From positions 868,001-932,000 of the forward strand of contig CAWCOY010000003.1 in the NCBI GenBank assembly GCA_963797265.1: a DNA stretch of 64,000 bases, given 5' to 3'. This stretch comes from DASUPK01 sp963797265. Its GTDB lineage: Bacteria; Actinomycetota; Thermoleophilia; Solirubrobacterales; 70-9. The position numbers were made by a program, and so were the translations under genes. The notes under the pieces are model-generated. The model saw nothing but the letters and a program-made list of their open reading frames with translations, made no database searches and was not told the origin of the DNA. Shown here one piece after another: positions 17,469 through 25,081 of the stretch; within the stretch, counting starts at the first letter, position 1, and each line of letters opens with the position of its first letter.

Positions 17469-18869
17469 ATGGACAAGCGCTGGAAGGTCCTCTTGATCAC
17501 CTCGGTGGGGCTGTTCATGGCGAGCCTCGACCTCTTCATCGTCAACCTCGCCCTCCCATCGATAGCGGCGGACTTCGGCGACGCATCGATTTCGAATGTC
17601 TCCTGGGTGCTGAATGCGTACGCGATCGTCTACGCGGCGCTCCTGGTTCCCGCGGGGCGAGTGGCCGACAGGGTTGGGCGCAAGCGCGTCTTCCTCAGCG
17701 GACTACTGCTCTTCTCCACCGCCTCGGCATTCTGCGCCGTCGCTCCCTCCGTTCCCGTCCTGGTTGCGGCTCGCGTGCTGCAGGCGGTCGGGGGCTCGAT
17801 GATGCTGCCTTCGACGCTCGGCCTGATCCTGCCCGCCTTCCCTCCCGAACAGCGTGCCGTGGCGGTCGGAATCTGGTCGGCGGTGGGCGGCGTCGCCGCC
17901 GCACTCGGCCCAGCCTTCGGCGGCGTACTGCTCGAGCTCAGCTGGCACTGGATCTTCCTCGTCAATGTGCCGATCGGCCTGGTGACCGCCTTCGTCGCCT
18001 GGCGGTCCCTGGATGAGATCAAGGAGCCCGATGCCGGCGCCCGCCCCGACGGGATCGGAGCGGTGGAGCTCGCGCTCGGCATCGGGCTGCTGACGGCGGG
18101 GATCGTCAAGGGCCCGGACTGGGGATGGGGTGACGCCCGCACGCTGGGGTCGTTCCTCGCAGCGGTCATGCTGGTGGCGGCGTTCGTCCTGCGTTCGTCA
18201 CGCCATCCGGCGCCCGTGCTCGAGCTGCCCATGCTGAGGGTGCGCTCCTTCTCGGTCGCGAACACGGCGGCGCTCGTCTTCTTCGCAGGGTTCGGCGCGA
18301 TGCTGCTCTCCAGCGTGCTGCTGCTCACCGAGGTCTGGCACTACTCCGTGCTGCACGCCGGGCTGGGCCTGATGCCGGGACCGCTGATGGCGGCGGTCTT
18401 CGCCGCGCCGGCCGGTCGTCTCGGCGCTCGCGTCGGACAGGCTCCGGTGATCGCCGCCGGCGGTCTGGTCTTCGCCGCGGGATTCGCGATCAACCTGACC
18501 CTGCTGGACTCAACGCCCGACTACGCCAGCTCGTTCCTGCCCGGCTTCCTACTTGGCGGCATCGGTGTCGGTCTGGTGCTCGGCCCGTTGCCCGCCGCCG
18601 CCACAATGTCCCTCCCGCCGGACCGCTTCGCCACCGGCACCGCTGTCTTCGGCATGGCGCGTCAGGTCGGCTCCGCGATCGGGGTAGCGGTCCTCGTAGC
18701 GCTCCTGGCCGACCCGGCGCCCTCCGAGCTCTTCTCACACCTGCAGCGAGGCTGGGTGTTCGCGCTCGCGACCGGAGTCGTGGCCGCGGCGCTCGCGCTT
18801 GCGATCGGCTCGCCGGCGGAGGAGCGCAGGGAGACCAAGATCGAGGGACTCGCCCCACAGCAGATCTAG
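17469..18869 (+). CDS. MFS drug-efflux transporter, DHA2 (EmrB/QacA) type
   Basis: 466 residues from ATG 17469; the open frame upstream translates the hairpin element and is not protein. The first helix carries LFMASLDLFIVNLALPSI (motif D1 of 14-helix exporters), loop 2-3 has GRVADRVGRKRVF (motif A) and helix 5 the motif C stretch AALGPAFGGVL. About 14 membrane segments are predicted. Proton-coupled export of hydrophobic cations or drugs is the family role. It is controlled, by inference, by the divergent HxlR regulator. Confidence 0.9.
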   Translation: MDKRWKVLLITSVGLFMASLDLFIVNLALPSIAADFGDASISNVSWVLNAYAIVYAALLVPAGRVADRVGRKRVFLSGLLLFSTASAFCAVAPSVPVLVAARVLQAVGGSMMLPSTLGLILPAFPPEQRAVAVGIWSAVGGVAAALGPAFGGVLLELSWHWIFLVNVPIGLVTAFVAWRSLDEIKEPDAGARPDGIGAVELALGIGLLTAGIVKGPDWGWGDARTLGSFLAAVMLVAAFVLRSSRHPAPVLELPMLRVRSFSVANTAALVFFAGFGAMLLSSVLLLTEVWHYSVLHAGLGLMPGPLMAAVFAAPAGRLGARVGQAPVIAAGGLVFAAGFAINLTLLDSTPDYASSFLPGFLLGGIGVGLVLGPLPAAATMSLPPDRFATGTAVFGMARQVGSAIGVAVLVALLADPAPSELFSHLQRGWVFALATGVVAAALALAIGSPAEERRETKIEGLAPQQI

Positions 18870-18878
18870 CTCGCCGGG

Positions 18879-19676
18879 TCAGCCGCCGATCGGGGCCCGC
18901 GGATTGGCGCCCCAGAAGACCAGCGTGCCCAGCATGCCGACGATATGCACGAGGATGATGTTCAGGAACATCGACTTGGCGGTGGCCCTGCCGACGCCCA
19001 CGGGTCCCCCGCTCGCCGTGTAGCCGTAGTAGCAGCCGACGAGCACGATCACCGTGGCCATCGCCATGCCCTTGGTCAGGCTGAATAAGAGGTCGGGGGG
19101 GTTCTGGAACATCCAGAAGATCAGGAAATAGCCGCCCGAGGAGACGTCGCCGATCTGCTCGACGACGGCGATCCAGCTCGCGAGATAAGCGACCGCGACC
19201 GCGCCCAGGTACATGAACGGCAGGACGATCCACGCGGCCAGCAGGCGGGTCGCGCCGAGGAATGTGACGGGCGGGACGCCCATCACCTCGAGGGCGTCGA
19301 TCTCGTCGGAGATCCGCATCGCCCCGAGCTCGGCGACGATCCCGGTCCCGACCTTCGCCGCCATCATGTAGCCGAAGGCGTAGGGGACGAGCTCGCGGAG
19401 GTCACACCAGGCCGAGAAGACGCCGGCGTAGGCGGGCGCGCCCTGGGCGCGCAACAGGTAGGCGCCTTCGATCCCGCACTGCAGGCCGATGATGAAGACC
19501 AGGCCCCAGATCACGAGGGTCGAGCCGAGGATCAGGATGCCGGCCTGCCGCAACGCCTCGCCGAAGAACCGGAAGACGCGACCGTTCCAGACGAGCACGG
19601 CCACTCGCGTGCAGAATCCGAAGATGTCCCCGAGGCTGCCGAGCCAGGCCCGGGGGACCGCGATCCAGCTGTTCAT
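18879..19676 (-). CDS. MlaE/YrbE-family ABC transporter permease
   Basis: 265 residues from ATG 19676 (MNSWIAVPRAWLGSLG). About six membrane helices. The family core is clear: VPYAFGYMMAAKVGTGIVAELGAMRISDEIDALEVMGV. Mce-associated YrbE/MlaE permeases move lipids with an ATPase and Mce/MlaD proteins. None of these partners, nor a second YrbE, is nearby. The start overlaps the upstream small membrane gene by 4 bases (ATGA), so translation is coupled. It is the last gene of a TetR-controlled pair. Confidence 0.88.
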   Translation of the reverse strand: MNSWIAVPRAWLGSLGDIFGFCTRVAVLVWNGRVFRFFGEALRQAGILILGSTLVIWGLVFIIGLQCGIEGAYLLRAQGAPAYAGVFSAWCDLRELVPYAFGYMMAAKVGTGIVAELGAMRISDEIDALEVMGVPPVTFLGATRLLAAWIVLPFMYLGAVAVAYLASWIAVVEQIGDVSSGGYFLIFWMFQNPPDLLFSLTKGMAMATVIVLVGCYYGYTASGGPVGVGRATAKSMFLNIILVHIVGMLGTLVFWGANPRAPIGG

Positions 19677-19969
19677 CGCCGGCCGTCGAGGATCCGGATC
19701 ATCGCCAGACCGATTCCGGCCGTGAGAAGGGACAGGCCGATTCCGCCGGCCCAAACAAGGTCGGGGGAGACGGCGCCCCCGTAGGCGATCCAGAGCCAGA
19801 GCATCGGGACCACGATGGCCAGCGAGATCGCGCCGAGGACGAGGAGGACACGATCCACACGCGGGCCCACTGCCGCGAGGGCGATCCGCAGCCGCGGCCT
19901 TTCCCGCGGGGCTCGCGAGTACCGTGATCCCGGACGATGAACGAGATCCTTCTTCGAATCCGGATTCAT
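19673..19969 (-). CDS. Small two-helix membrane protein
   Basis: 98 residues. The N-terminal 38 residues are polar and very basic (RPGSRYSRAPRERPRLR). Two membrane helices follow (about 41-63 and 70-92), ending in IRILDGRR. It is translationally coupled to the YrbE permease and could be an accessory subunit. The start lies 3 bases from the TetR operator. Confidence 0.65.
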   Translation of the reverse strand: MNPDSKKDLVHRPGSRYSRAPRERPRLRIALAAVGPRVDRVLLVLGAISLAIVVPMLWLWIAYGGAVSPDLVWAGGIGLSLLTAGIGLAMIRILDGRR

Positions 19970-19971
19970 CT

Positions 19972-19995
19972 CTGTATCAGAATACAGCTATGTAT
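19972..19995. promoter_or_regulatory. TetR operator
   Basis: Three alternating half-sites TGTAT-N4-ATACA-N4-TGTAT give two overlapping palindromes; the left one extends to CTGTAT-CAGA-ATACAG. The site covers the TetR start codon and abuts the divergent start at 19969, so both transcripts can be blocked at once. Confidence 0.7.
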
Positions 19996-20673
19996 CCCAA
20001 CGAGGCGCATACCGAGATGGCCGGTCCCCTGAGGCCGGACAGCTCCCGCCCGGCGCGCCGCTCGCGCAAGGAGAAGCAGGCCGAGACCCGGGAACGGCTG
20101 CTCGACGCGGCAGAGCAGGTCTTTCTTCGCCGTGGGCTTCAGGGTTCGAGCGTCGAGGAGATCTCCGCCGAGGCGGGCTTCACGCGTGGCGCCTTCTACT
20201 CGAACTTCAAGAGCAAGGACGAACTTTTCGTCGAGCTGCTTCACGTCCGGATCTACAACCGCTACGCCGAGCTTGCGCGGCAGAGTGAGCAACAACCTGG
20301 AGCCCCGCGCGAGCGGTTGCGCTGGGGAATCGAGCGGATGCGCGAGATGTATGAGGGCGAGGACGGCAAGTGGCTCCTGCGGCTCTGGCTCGAATGTCTG
20401 ACGCAGGCGGCGCGCGACGAGGAGTTCCGCAAGCTCGCCGCGACCTTCTGGAGCGGCAATCGCGCCCTCCTGGCTGAGCAAGGGAAGGCGGTCTTCAAGG
20501 AGGTGGGGCGCGAGCCGCCACTTCCGCCCGAGCACTTGGCGACCGCGATGATCGCCCTCGACATCGGCCTGGTGGTGCAGAACATGGTCGACCCGGAGGA
20601 AGTCCCGCTCGACCTGTATGTGCCGCTGTTCGATCTACTCATCGGGCGACTTGCGGAACCGGGCGCCGATTAG
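19990..20673 (+). CDS. TetR-family transcriptional regulator
   Basis: 227 residues from ATG 19990 (ATG 20017 also possible). The helix-turn-helix domain reads TRERLLDAAEQVFLRRGL, VEEISAEAGFTRGAFYSNFKSKDELF (about 34-85), the standard TetR layout. The C-terminal ligand domain includes WLLRLWLECLTQAARDEEF, like AcrR/PsrA-type regulators. A CAGAAT hexamer 6 bases before the ATG suggests a leaderless mRNA. It probably represses itself and the divergent membrane-protein/YrbE pair. Confidence 0.9.
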   Translation: MYPNEAHTEMAGPLRPDSSRPARRSRKEKQAETRERLLDAAEQVFLRRGLQGSSVEEISAEAGFTRGAFYSNFKSKDELFVELLHVRIYNRYAELARQSEQQPGAPRERLRWGIERMREMYEGEDGKWLLRLWLECLTQAARDEEFRKLAATFWSGNRALLAEQGKAVFKEVGREPPLPPEHLATAMIALDIGLVVQNMVDPEEVPLDLYVPLFDLLIGRLAEPGAD

Positions 20674-20719
20674 CGAATCGATCTGCACATCTGGCGCATG
20701 AGTCGTCGGGCCCCGTCCC

Positions 20720-20725
20720 TAGCCT
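20720..20725 (+). promoter_or_regulatory. -10 element for radA
   Basis: TAGCCT, 6 bases before the ATG at 20732. Confidence 0.35.
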
Positions 20726-20731
20726 GAGGGG

Positions 20732-22105
20732 ATGGCCGGGAAAGCCGCCTCTTACCGCTGCTCCGAGTGCGCGCACGCCGCGCTCACCTGGACCGGGCAG
20801 TGCCCGGGCTGCGGAGCCTGGAACACCCTCGGCCAGGTGAGCGCTCCTTCTGCGTCCCGCCGCGGCGGCGGCGGCGCGGGCCGAGGTAGCGCCCCGAAGC
20901 CGGTCGCTCTTCGCGACGTCAAGGCCGAGCGCTCCGAGCGTCTCCCCACCGGGATAGCCGAGCTCGACCGGGTCCTCGGCGGCGGCCTCGTCCCCGGCTC
21001 GCTCGTCCTGCTGGGCGGCGCGCCGGGGATCGGCAAGAGCACGCTGGCAGGCATGGCGCTCGCCAACCTCGCGGGGTCCGGCCAGGACACGCTCTACGTC
21101 TCGGGTGAGGAGTCGGCCGCGCAGGTGCGGCGCAGGGCCGAGCGCCTCGGCGGGGCCGCTCTGTCGGTTCCGATGCTCGCCGAGCCCTCCCTGGAGAGCG
21201 TCCTGGCGGCGCTCGAGGCCGAGCGGCCCGCCGCCTGCGTGATCGACTCGGTGCAGACCCTCGCGGTTCCCGACAGCGCCCCGGGGAGCGTGGGAGCCGT
21301 GCGGGAGGCGACTTCGGCGCTGCTCGAGACCGCCAAGCGGCTGGACGTGACGCTGATCCTGATCGGGCACGTGACCAAGGAGGGCTCGCTGGCCGGCCCT
21401 CGCGCCCTCGAGCACCTGGTCGATTGCGTCCTGCACTTCGAGGGGGAGCGGGAGCGGACCTTCCGGACGCTCCGCGCGTTCAAGAACCGGTTCGGCGCCA
21501 CCAGTGAGGTCGGAGTCTTCGAGATGCGTGAGGGCGGGCTCGTCGAGGTCGCGGATCCATCGGCCCGCTTCGTCGGGGAGGCCCAGTCCGCCCCCGGTTC
21601 GGTGGTGCTCTGCGCGATGGAGGGGACGCGGCCGCTGCTGGTCGAGGTTCAGGCGCTGGTCGCCCCGACCGAGATCGTGCCGCCTCGTCGCACCGCGACC
21701 GGGGTGGATCGCAACCGGCTGGCGCTGGTACTTGCCGTCCTGACGCGCCACGCCGGCATCTCACTGTCGGCCGCCGACGTCTTCGTCAACGTGGCCGGTG
21801 GCATCCGGGTCGACGAGCCGGGTGCCGACCTCGCCATCGGCCTCGCGTTGGCGTCGGCTCATTCCGGACGCGCGTTTGAGGCCGGCGGCAAGCCCCTCGC
21901 CTGCTTCGGTGAGCTCGGCCTCACCGGCGAGGTCCGCTACGTCGCGCACGCCGACCGGCGCGTCGCCGAGGCGCGCAAGTTCGGCCTCGAGCGGGTGCTG
22001 GGCCCCGACCCCGGCGACGAGAAGATCGCGGGGCTGGCGTCCGTGGCCAGTGTCAAGGCGGCGCTGTCGGGCGGTGTCGCGCGGCCGCTGCGCCGGGCCG
22101 CTTGA
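20732..22105 (+). CDS. radA: DNA repair protein RadA
   Basis: 457 residues. A hexameric helicase-like ATPase that processes recombination intermediates. The N-terminal zinc finger has Cys10, Cys13, Cys24 and Cys27. Walker A is GGAPGIGKST (95-104). The RadA-specific KNRFG motif is at about 251. The C-terminal third is the Lon-protease-like domain (VNVAGGIRVDEPGADLAIGLAL). disA follows 76 bases later, as in Firmicutes and mycobacteria, where RadA and DisA act together. Confidence 0.98.
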   Translation: MAGKAASYRCSECAHAALTWTGQCPGCGAWNTLGQVSAPSASRRGGGGAGRGSAPKPVALRDVKAERSERLPTGIAELDRVLGGGLVPGSLVLLGGAPGIGKSTLAGMALANLAGSGQDTLYVSGEESAAQVRRRAERLGGAALSVPMLAEPSLESVLAALEAERPAACVIDSVQTLAVPDSAPGSVGAVREATSALLETAKRLDVTLILIGHVTKEGSLAGPRALEHLVDCVLHFEGERERTFRTLRAFKNRFGATSEVGVFEMREGGLVEVADPSARFVGEAQSAPGSVVLCAMEGTRPLLVEVQALVAPTEIVPPRRTATGVDRNRLALVLAVLTRHAGISLSAADVFVNVAGGIRVDEPGADLAIGLALASAHSGRAFEAGGKPLACFGELGLTGEVRYVAHADRRVAEARKFGLERVLGPDPGDEKIAGLASVASVKAALSGGVARPLRRAA

Positions 22106-22181
22106 CAAGGGCCATCCCGACCTATCAAGGCGGATTTCCCCGCAAAGCACGCGTCTTTGCTTTCTGCTTCCATCAGCCGCG

Positions 22182-23297
22182 ATGGCGTCTGCGCTTCCCG
22201 GGGATGATCTACAGGAGTTGGAGGCGCGACAGGACCCTCGGCTTCTACGGGCACTCGACATCGTTGCCCCTGGGACGGCCCTCCGCGAGGGCATCGACAA
22301 CATCGTTCACTCGCGGACAGGCGGGTTGATCGTCATCGGAGACCCAGAGGAGGTCTCCTTTCTCTTTTCAGGGGGCATCAGCCTCGATATCGACTACACC
22401 CCGGCGCTGCTCTACCAGGTGGCGAAGATGGACGGGGCGATCGTCCTCAATGAGCAGGCGACGAGAATCGTCTGCGCCAACGTCCAGCTGATGCCGGACC
22501 CGACGATCCTCTCGTCGGAGACCGGTACCCGCCATCGCACCGCCGAGCGCGTTTCGAAGCAGACCGATGCCCTGGTGGTGGCGATCTCGGAGCGACGCGA
22601 CGTCGTCTCGCTCTACCTCGGCGGGATGAAGTACATCCTCCAGGACATCCCCGCGGTGCTCGCCAAGGCCAACCAGGGGCTGGCGACCCTCGACAAATAC
22701 CGCGTTCGGCTCGACTCGGTCTCGACGCGGCTCACCCGCCTCGAGTTCGAGGGCGCCGCGGTTCTCTACGAGGTGCTCTCGGTGCTCCAGCGCGCCGAGC
22801 TGGTGACGCGGATGGCGGTCGAGGTGGAGCGCTACATCGTCGAGCTCGGAACGGAGGGCCGGCTGATCGAGATGCAGCTCGAGGAGACGATGGTCGGGGT
22901 CGCAGCCGACAAGTCCGCGCTGATCCGCGACTACTCCGTCGAGGACACCGAGGAGAACCTCTCGACCACGCTGGCCTCGATCGCGCGCATGCCGCACCAG
23001 GACCTGCTCGACTTCGGCCGCCTCGCGGAGCTGCTGGGCTACGACCGCAAGGTCTCGACGCTCGACTTCCCGGTCTCGCCACGCGGCTACCGCGTGCTCG
23101 GGCGGATCCCGCGCCTGCCGAAGCTGGTGGTGCAGCGGATCATCCAGGAGTTCGGCGGACTGGAGGAGGTCCTCGCCGCGAGCGACGACGACCTCGAGGC
23201 CGTCGAGGGTGTCGGCGCCGGACGCGCCAAGGACATCCGCGAGGGACTACGGAGACTTCAAGAGGTCGACCCGGTCGACCGGTACTTGCAGAGTTGA
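22182..23297 (+). CDS. disA: DNA-integrity scanning diadenylate cyclase DisA
   Basis: 371 residues from ATG 22182. It makes c-di-AMP from two ATP and is inhibited by branched DNA. The DAC domain has the catalytic DGA (84-86) and GTRHRTAER (115-123). A helical linker spans about 150-290. The C-terminal helix-hairpin-helix (DLEAVEGVGAGRAKDIREGL, about 340-360) binds DNA. The frame continues upstream into radA without homology. c-di-AMP commonly controls potassium uptake, and a Kup transporter is 1.8 kb downstream. Confidence 0.97.
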   Translation: MASALPGDDLQELEARQDPRLLRALDIVAPGTALREGIDNIVHSRTGGLIVIGDPEEVSFLFSGGISLDIDYTPALLYQVAKMDGAIVLNEQATRIVCANVQLMPDPTILSSETGTRHRTAERVSKQTDALVVAISERRDVVSLYLGGMKYILQDIPAVLAKANQGLATLDKYRVRLDSVSTRLTRLEFEGAAVLYEVLSVLQRAELVTRMAVEVERYIVELGTEGRLIEMQLEETMVGVAADKSALIRDYSVEDTEENLSTTLASIARMPHQDLLDFGRLAELLGYDRKVSTLDFPVSPRGYRVLGRIPRLPKLVVQRIIQEFGGLEEVLAASDDDLEAVEGVGAGRAKDIREGLRRLQEVDPVDRYLQS

Positions 23298-23334
23298 CGG
23301 CCCCGTCAGGCCGTCTCGACGAAAGGAGAGACCA

Positions 23335-23916
23335 ATTCCAGAGGTAACAGAGGAGGTTTTGGAGGACGAGGCGTCGGTTGCCGACCTCGAGCTGGAGGCG
23401 CCCGTCTGCAACTTTGAGGTCGGCGACAACGTCGTCTACCCGCACCATGGGGCGGGCGTGGTCCTGAAGAAGGAGAGCAGGGACATGATGGGCGAGAAGC
23501 GGGACTACCTGACCATCAACATCCTCCACAACAACATGACCGTGATGGTCCCCTGCGAGAACGCCGGCGTCGCCGGCCTGCGGCGCGTGATCGACGAGGA
23601 GCAGGTCAAGAAGGTGATCGGAGTCCTCACCGACGATGTCTCCGAGATGCCGAAGAACTGGAACCGCCGGTTCAAGCACAACCGCGAGAAGATCAAGACG
23701 GGCGACGTCTACGAGCTCGCCGAGGTCGTTCGCAACCTCGCCATCAGGGAGTGGGAGAAGGGACTCTCCACGGGCGAGAAGCAGATGTACACCCGTGCCA
23801 AGAAGATCCTCGCGTCGGAGTTCATGTACGCGCTGGATAAGGATGAGGACGGCGCGGAGGCCTACCTGGACGAGCTGCTGGAGGAGCGCTTCGGCGCCGC
23901 CAAGGCGACCGCCTAG
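23335..23916 (+). CDS. carD: CarD-family RNA polymerase-binding regulator
   Basis: About 193 residues. The RNAP-interacting domain (FEVGDNVVYPHHGAGVV, about 27-43) and the helical DNA-binding half (NWNRRFKHNREKIKTGD, LAIREWEKGLSTGEKQMY) are complete. CarD stabilises open complexes, notably at rRNA promoters. Before the domain is an acidic stretch EVTEEVLEDEASVADLELEA. No ATG or GTG precedes the domain. ATT 23335 has AAAGGAGAG ideally placed upstream; TTG 23359 has AGGAGG only 2 bases away. The start is therefore probably ATT. carD occupies the place of yacL in Bacillus. Confidence 0.93.
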   Translation: MPEVTEEVLEDEASVADLELEAPVCNFEVGDNVVYPHHGAGVVLKKESRDMMGEKRDYLTINILHNNMTVMVPCENAGVAGLRRVIDEEQVKKVIGVLTDDVSEMPKNWNRRFKHNREKIKTGDVYELAEVVRNLAIREWEKGLSTGEKQMYTRAKKILASEFMYALDKDEDGAEAYLDELLEERFGAAKATA

Positions 23917-23932
23917 CACCTCCGCATCGGCC

Positions 23933-24580
23933 GTGATTGCGGCCGCCGGCTCCGGGGAGCGACTCGGAGCCGGCGGCTCAAAGGCCTTCGTCGAGCTCGC
24001 CGGGCGGCCGCTGCTCGACTGGTCGCTGGATGCATTCCGGGCTGCCGCGAGCGTCGCCGAGATCGTCGTCGCCACCCCGCCCGGGGAGGAGGGCTCCGTT
24101 GCGGAGCGGGGAGTCGTTGCGGTGGCGGGCGGGGAGCACCGTTCGCAATCCGTCGCCAACGCGGTCAAAGTGTGTGGAGAGGAGATCGTGGTCGTGCACG
24201 ACGCGGCGCGCCCTCTGGTCACCCCCGAGCTGATCGACGCGGTCGTCGAGCGGCTGGCGTCAGATCAGGACGCCGCTGGGGTGGTCGCCGCGGCGCGGGT
24301 CACAGACACCATCAAGCGGGCGGGTGCCGGCGATCGGATCGAGGAGACGCTCGACCGCGCCGGCCTCTGGGCGATCCAGACGCCGCAGGCGTTTCGCGCC
24401 GACGCCCTGCGTGAGGCTCTCTCCGATCCCGAGTCGCTGCCCGACGCCACCGACGACGCGATGCTGGTGGAGCGCCGCGGCGGCCGGGTCCTCATCCATT
24501 CAGCCCCCGCCGAGAATCTCAAGGTGACGACCCCGTCCGACCTGCTCATGGCCGAGCTCCTGCTCCGCGAGGGGGGATGA
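23933..24580 (+). CDS. ispD: 2-C-methyl-D-erythritol 4-phosphate cytidylyltransferase
   Basis: 215 residues from GTG 23933. It makes CDP-methylerythritol in the MEP isoprenoid pathway. The nucleotidyltransferase motif AAGSGERLGAGGSKAF begins at residue 3, so the N-terminus is one or two residues shorter than usual. VVVHDAARPLVTPELID, QTPQAFRADALREAL and LKVTTPSDLLMAE are standard. It starts 16 bases after carD without its own Shine-Dalgarno. ispF is 3.6 kb downstream, separated by kup and other genes. Confidence 0.95.
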   Translation: MIAAAGSGERLGAGGSKAFVELAGRPLLDWSLDAFRAAASVAEIVVATPPGEEGSVAERGVVAVAGGEHRSQSVANAVKVCGEEIVVVHDAARPLVTPELIDAVVERLASDQDAAGVVAAARVTDTIKRAGAGDRIEETLDRAGLWAIQTPQAFRADALREALSDPESLPDATDDAMLVERRGGRVLIHSAPAENLKVTTPSDLLMAELLLREGG

Positions 24581-24585
24581 ACGCA

Positions 24586-24608
24586 AGCGGGGGCCGAAGC
24601 TCCCCGCT
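24586..24608. terminator. Hairpin after ispD
   Basis: AGCGGGG pairs with CCCCGCT (plus one G-T) around a 7-base loop, 5 bases after the ispD stop. There is no long T run. Confidence 0.45.
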
Positions 24609-24641
24609 CATGATTGGTTTGGTTGGTCAGGGTCGTGCGCG

Positions 24642-25041
24642 CTACGGCACGGCGATCGCGCTGAACCCGGTGTTCACCAAGGCGTTGGTGCTCGCATCGA
24701 AGGTGAAGACCCCTATCGCATTGGGACTTCCCGTCAGCGGCCCACAGCCGATGTCAGTGCAGCGGCCGAACTCGGCGGAGGTCTCTCGCAGCGTGAGAAC
24801 GGTCGTGACCGAGATGCCTCGGTTGACAATCTTGGTGTCGAGTGTTGACCGCGTTCTTGCCCAGCTTGGTGGCGGCGAACGCGGCGCCGCCCACTGCAGG
24901 GCAGAGCGCCAGCAACGCGACGACCATCGCCGGCGAGGGGCGAGGAACCCCTCTTCCCCATCTTGACTTCTTCGTAGTGGAAGCGCGCAGTCGAGAGCGC
25001 TTCGGTCTCGGGTCAAACCTATCCGGGCGGGGGGATGTCAT
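24642..25041 (-). pseudogene. Frameshifted small secreted protein of the RPSPA-VVALLAL type
   Basis: One frame gives the typical exported N-terminus: RPSPAMVVALLALCPAVGG, AAFAATKLGKNAVNT. The second half is in another frame: DTKIVNRGISVTT and GFSAIAVP at the end, with Cys in GRCTDIGCG. They join if one base is skipped near 24840 (after AACACT on the minus strand). Homologues of this N-terminus are frequent in Thermoleophilia and carry variable C-terminal parts. The upstream start is unclear: ATG 25041 is far from the signal peptide and an internal ATG begins it. Function unknown. Confidence 0.55.
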
Positions 25042-25081
25042 GGGGTGGGCTGGTCGTCCGTCCGGCTAGGCTCGCCGCACC

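Noticed and set aside
20639..21751. Minus-strand open frames opposite radA
   Set aside because: They lack any motif and match the codon-shadow pattern of the high-GC radA gene.
25042..25081. Possible c-di-AMP (ydaO) riboswitch before kup
   Set aside because: Too short and without the conserved core; a 5' leader of only a few bases is indicated by the TAGGCT.
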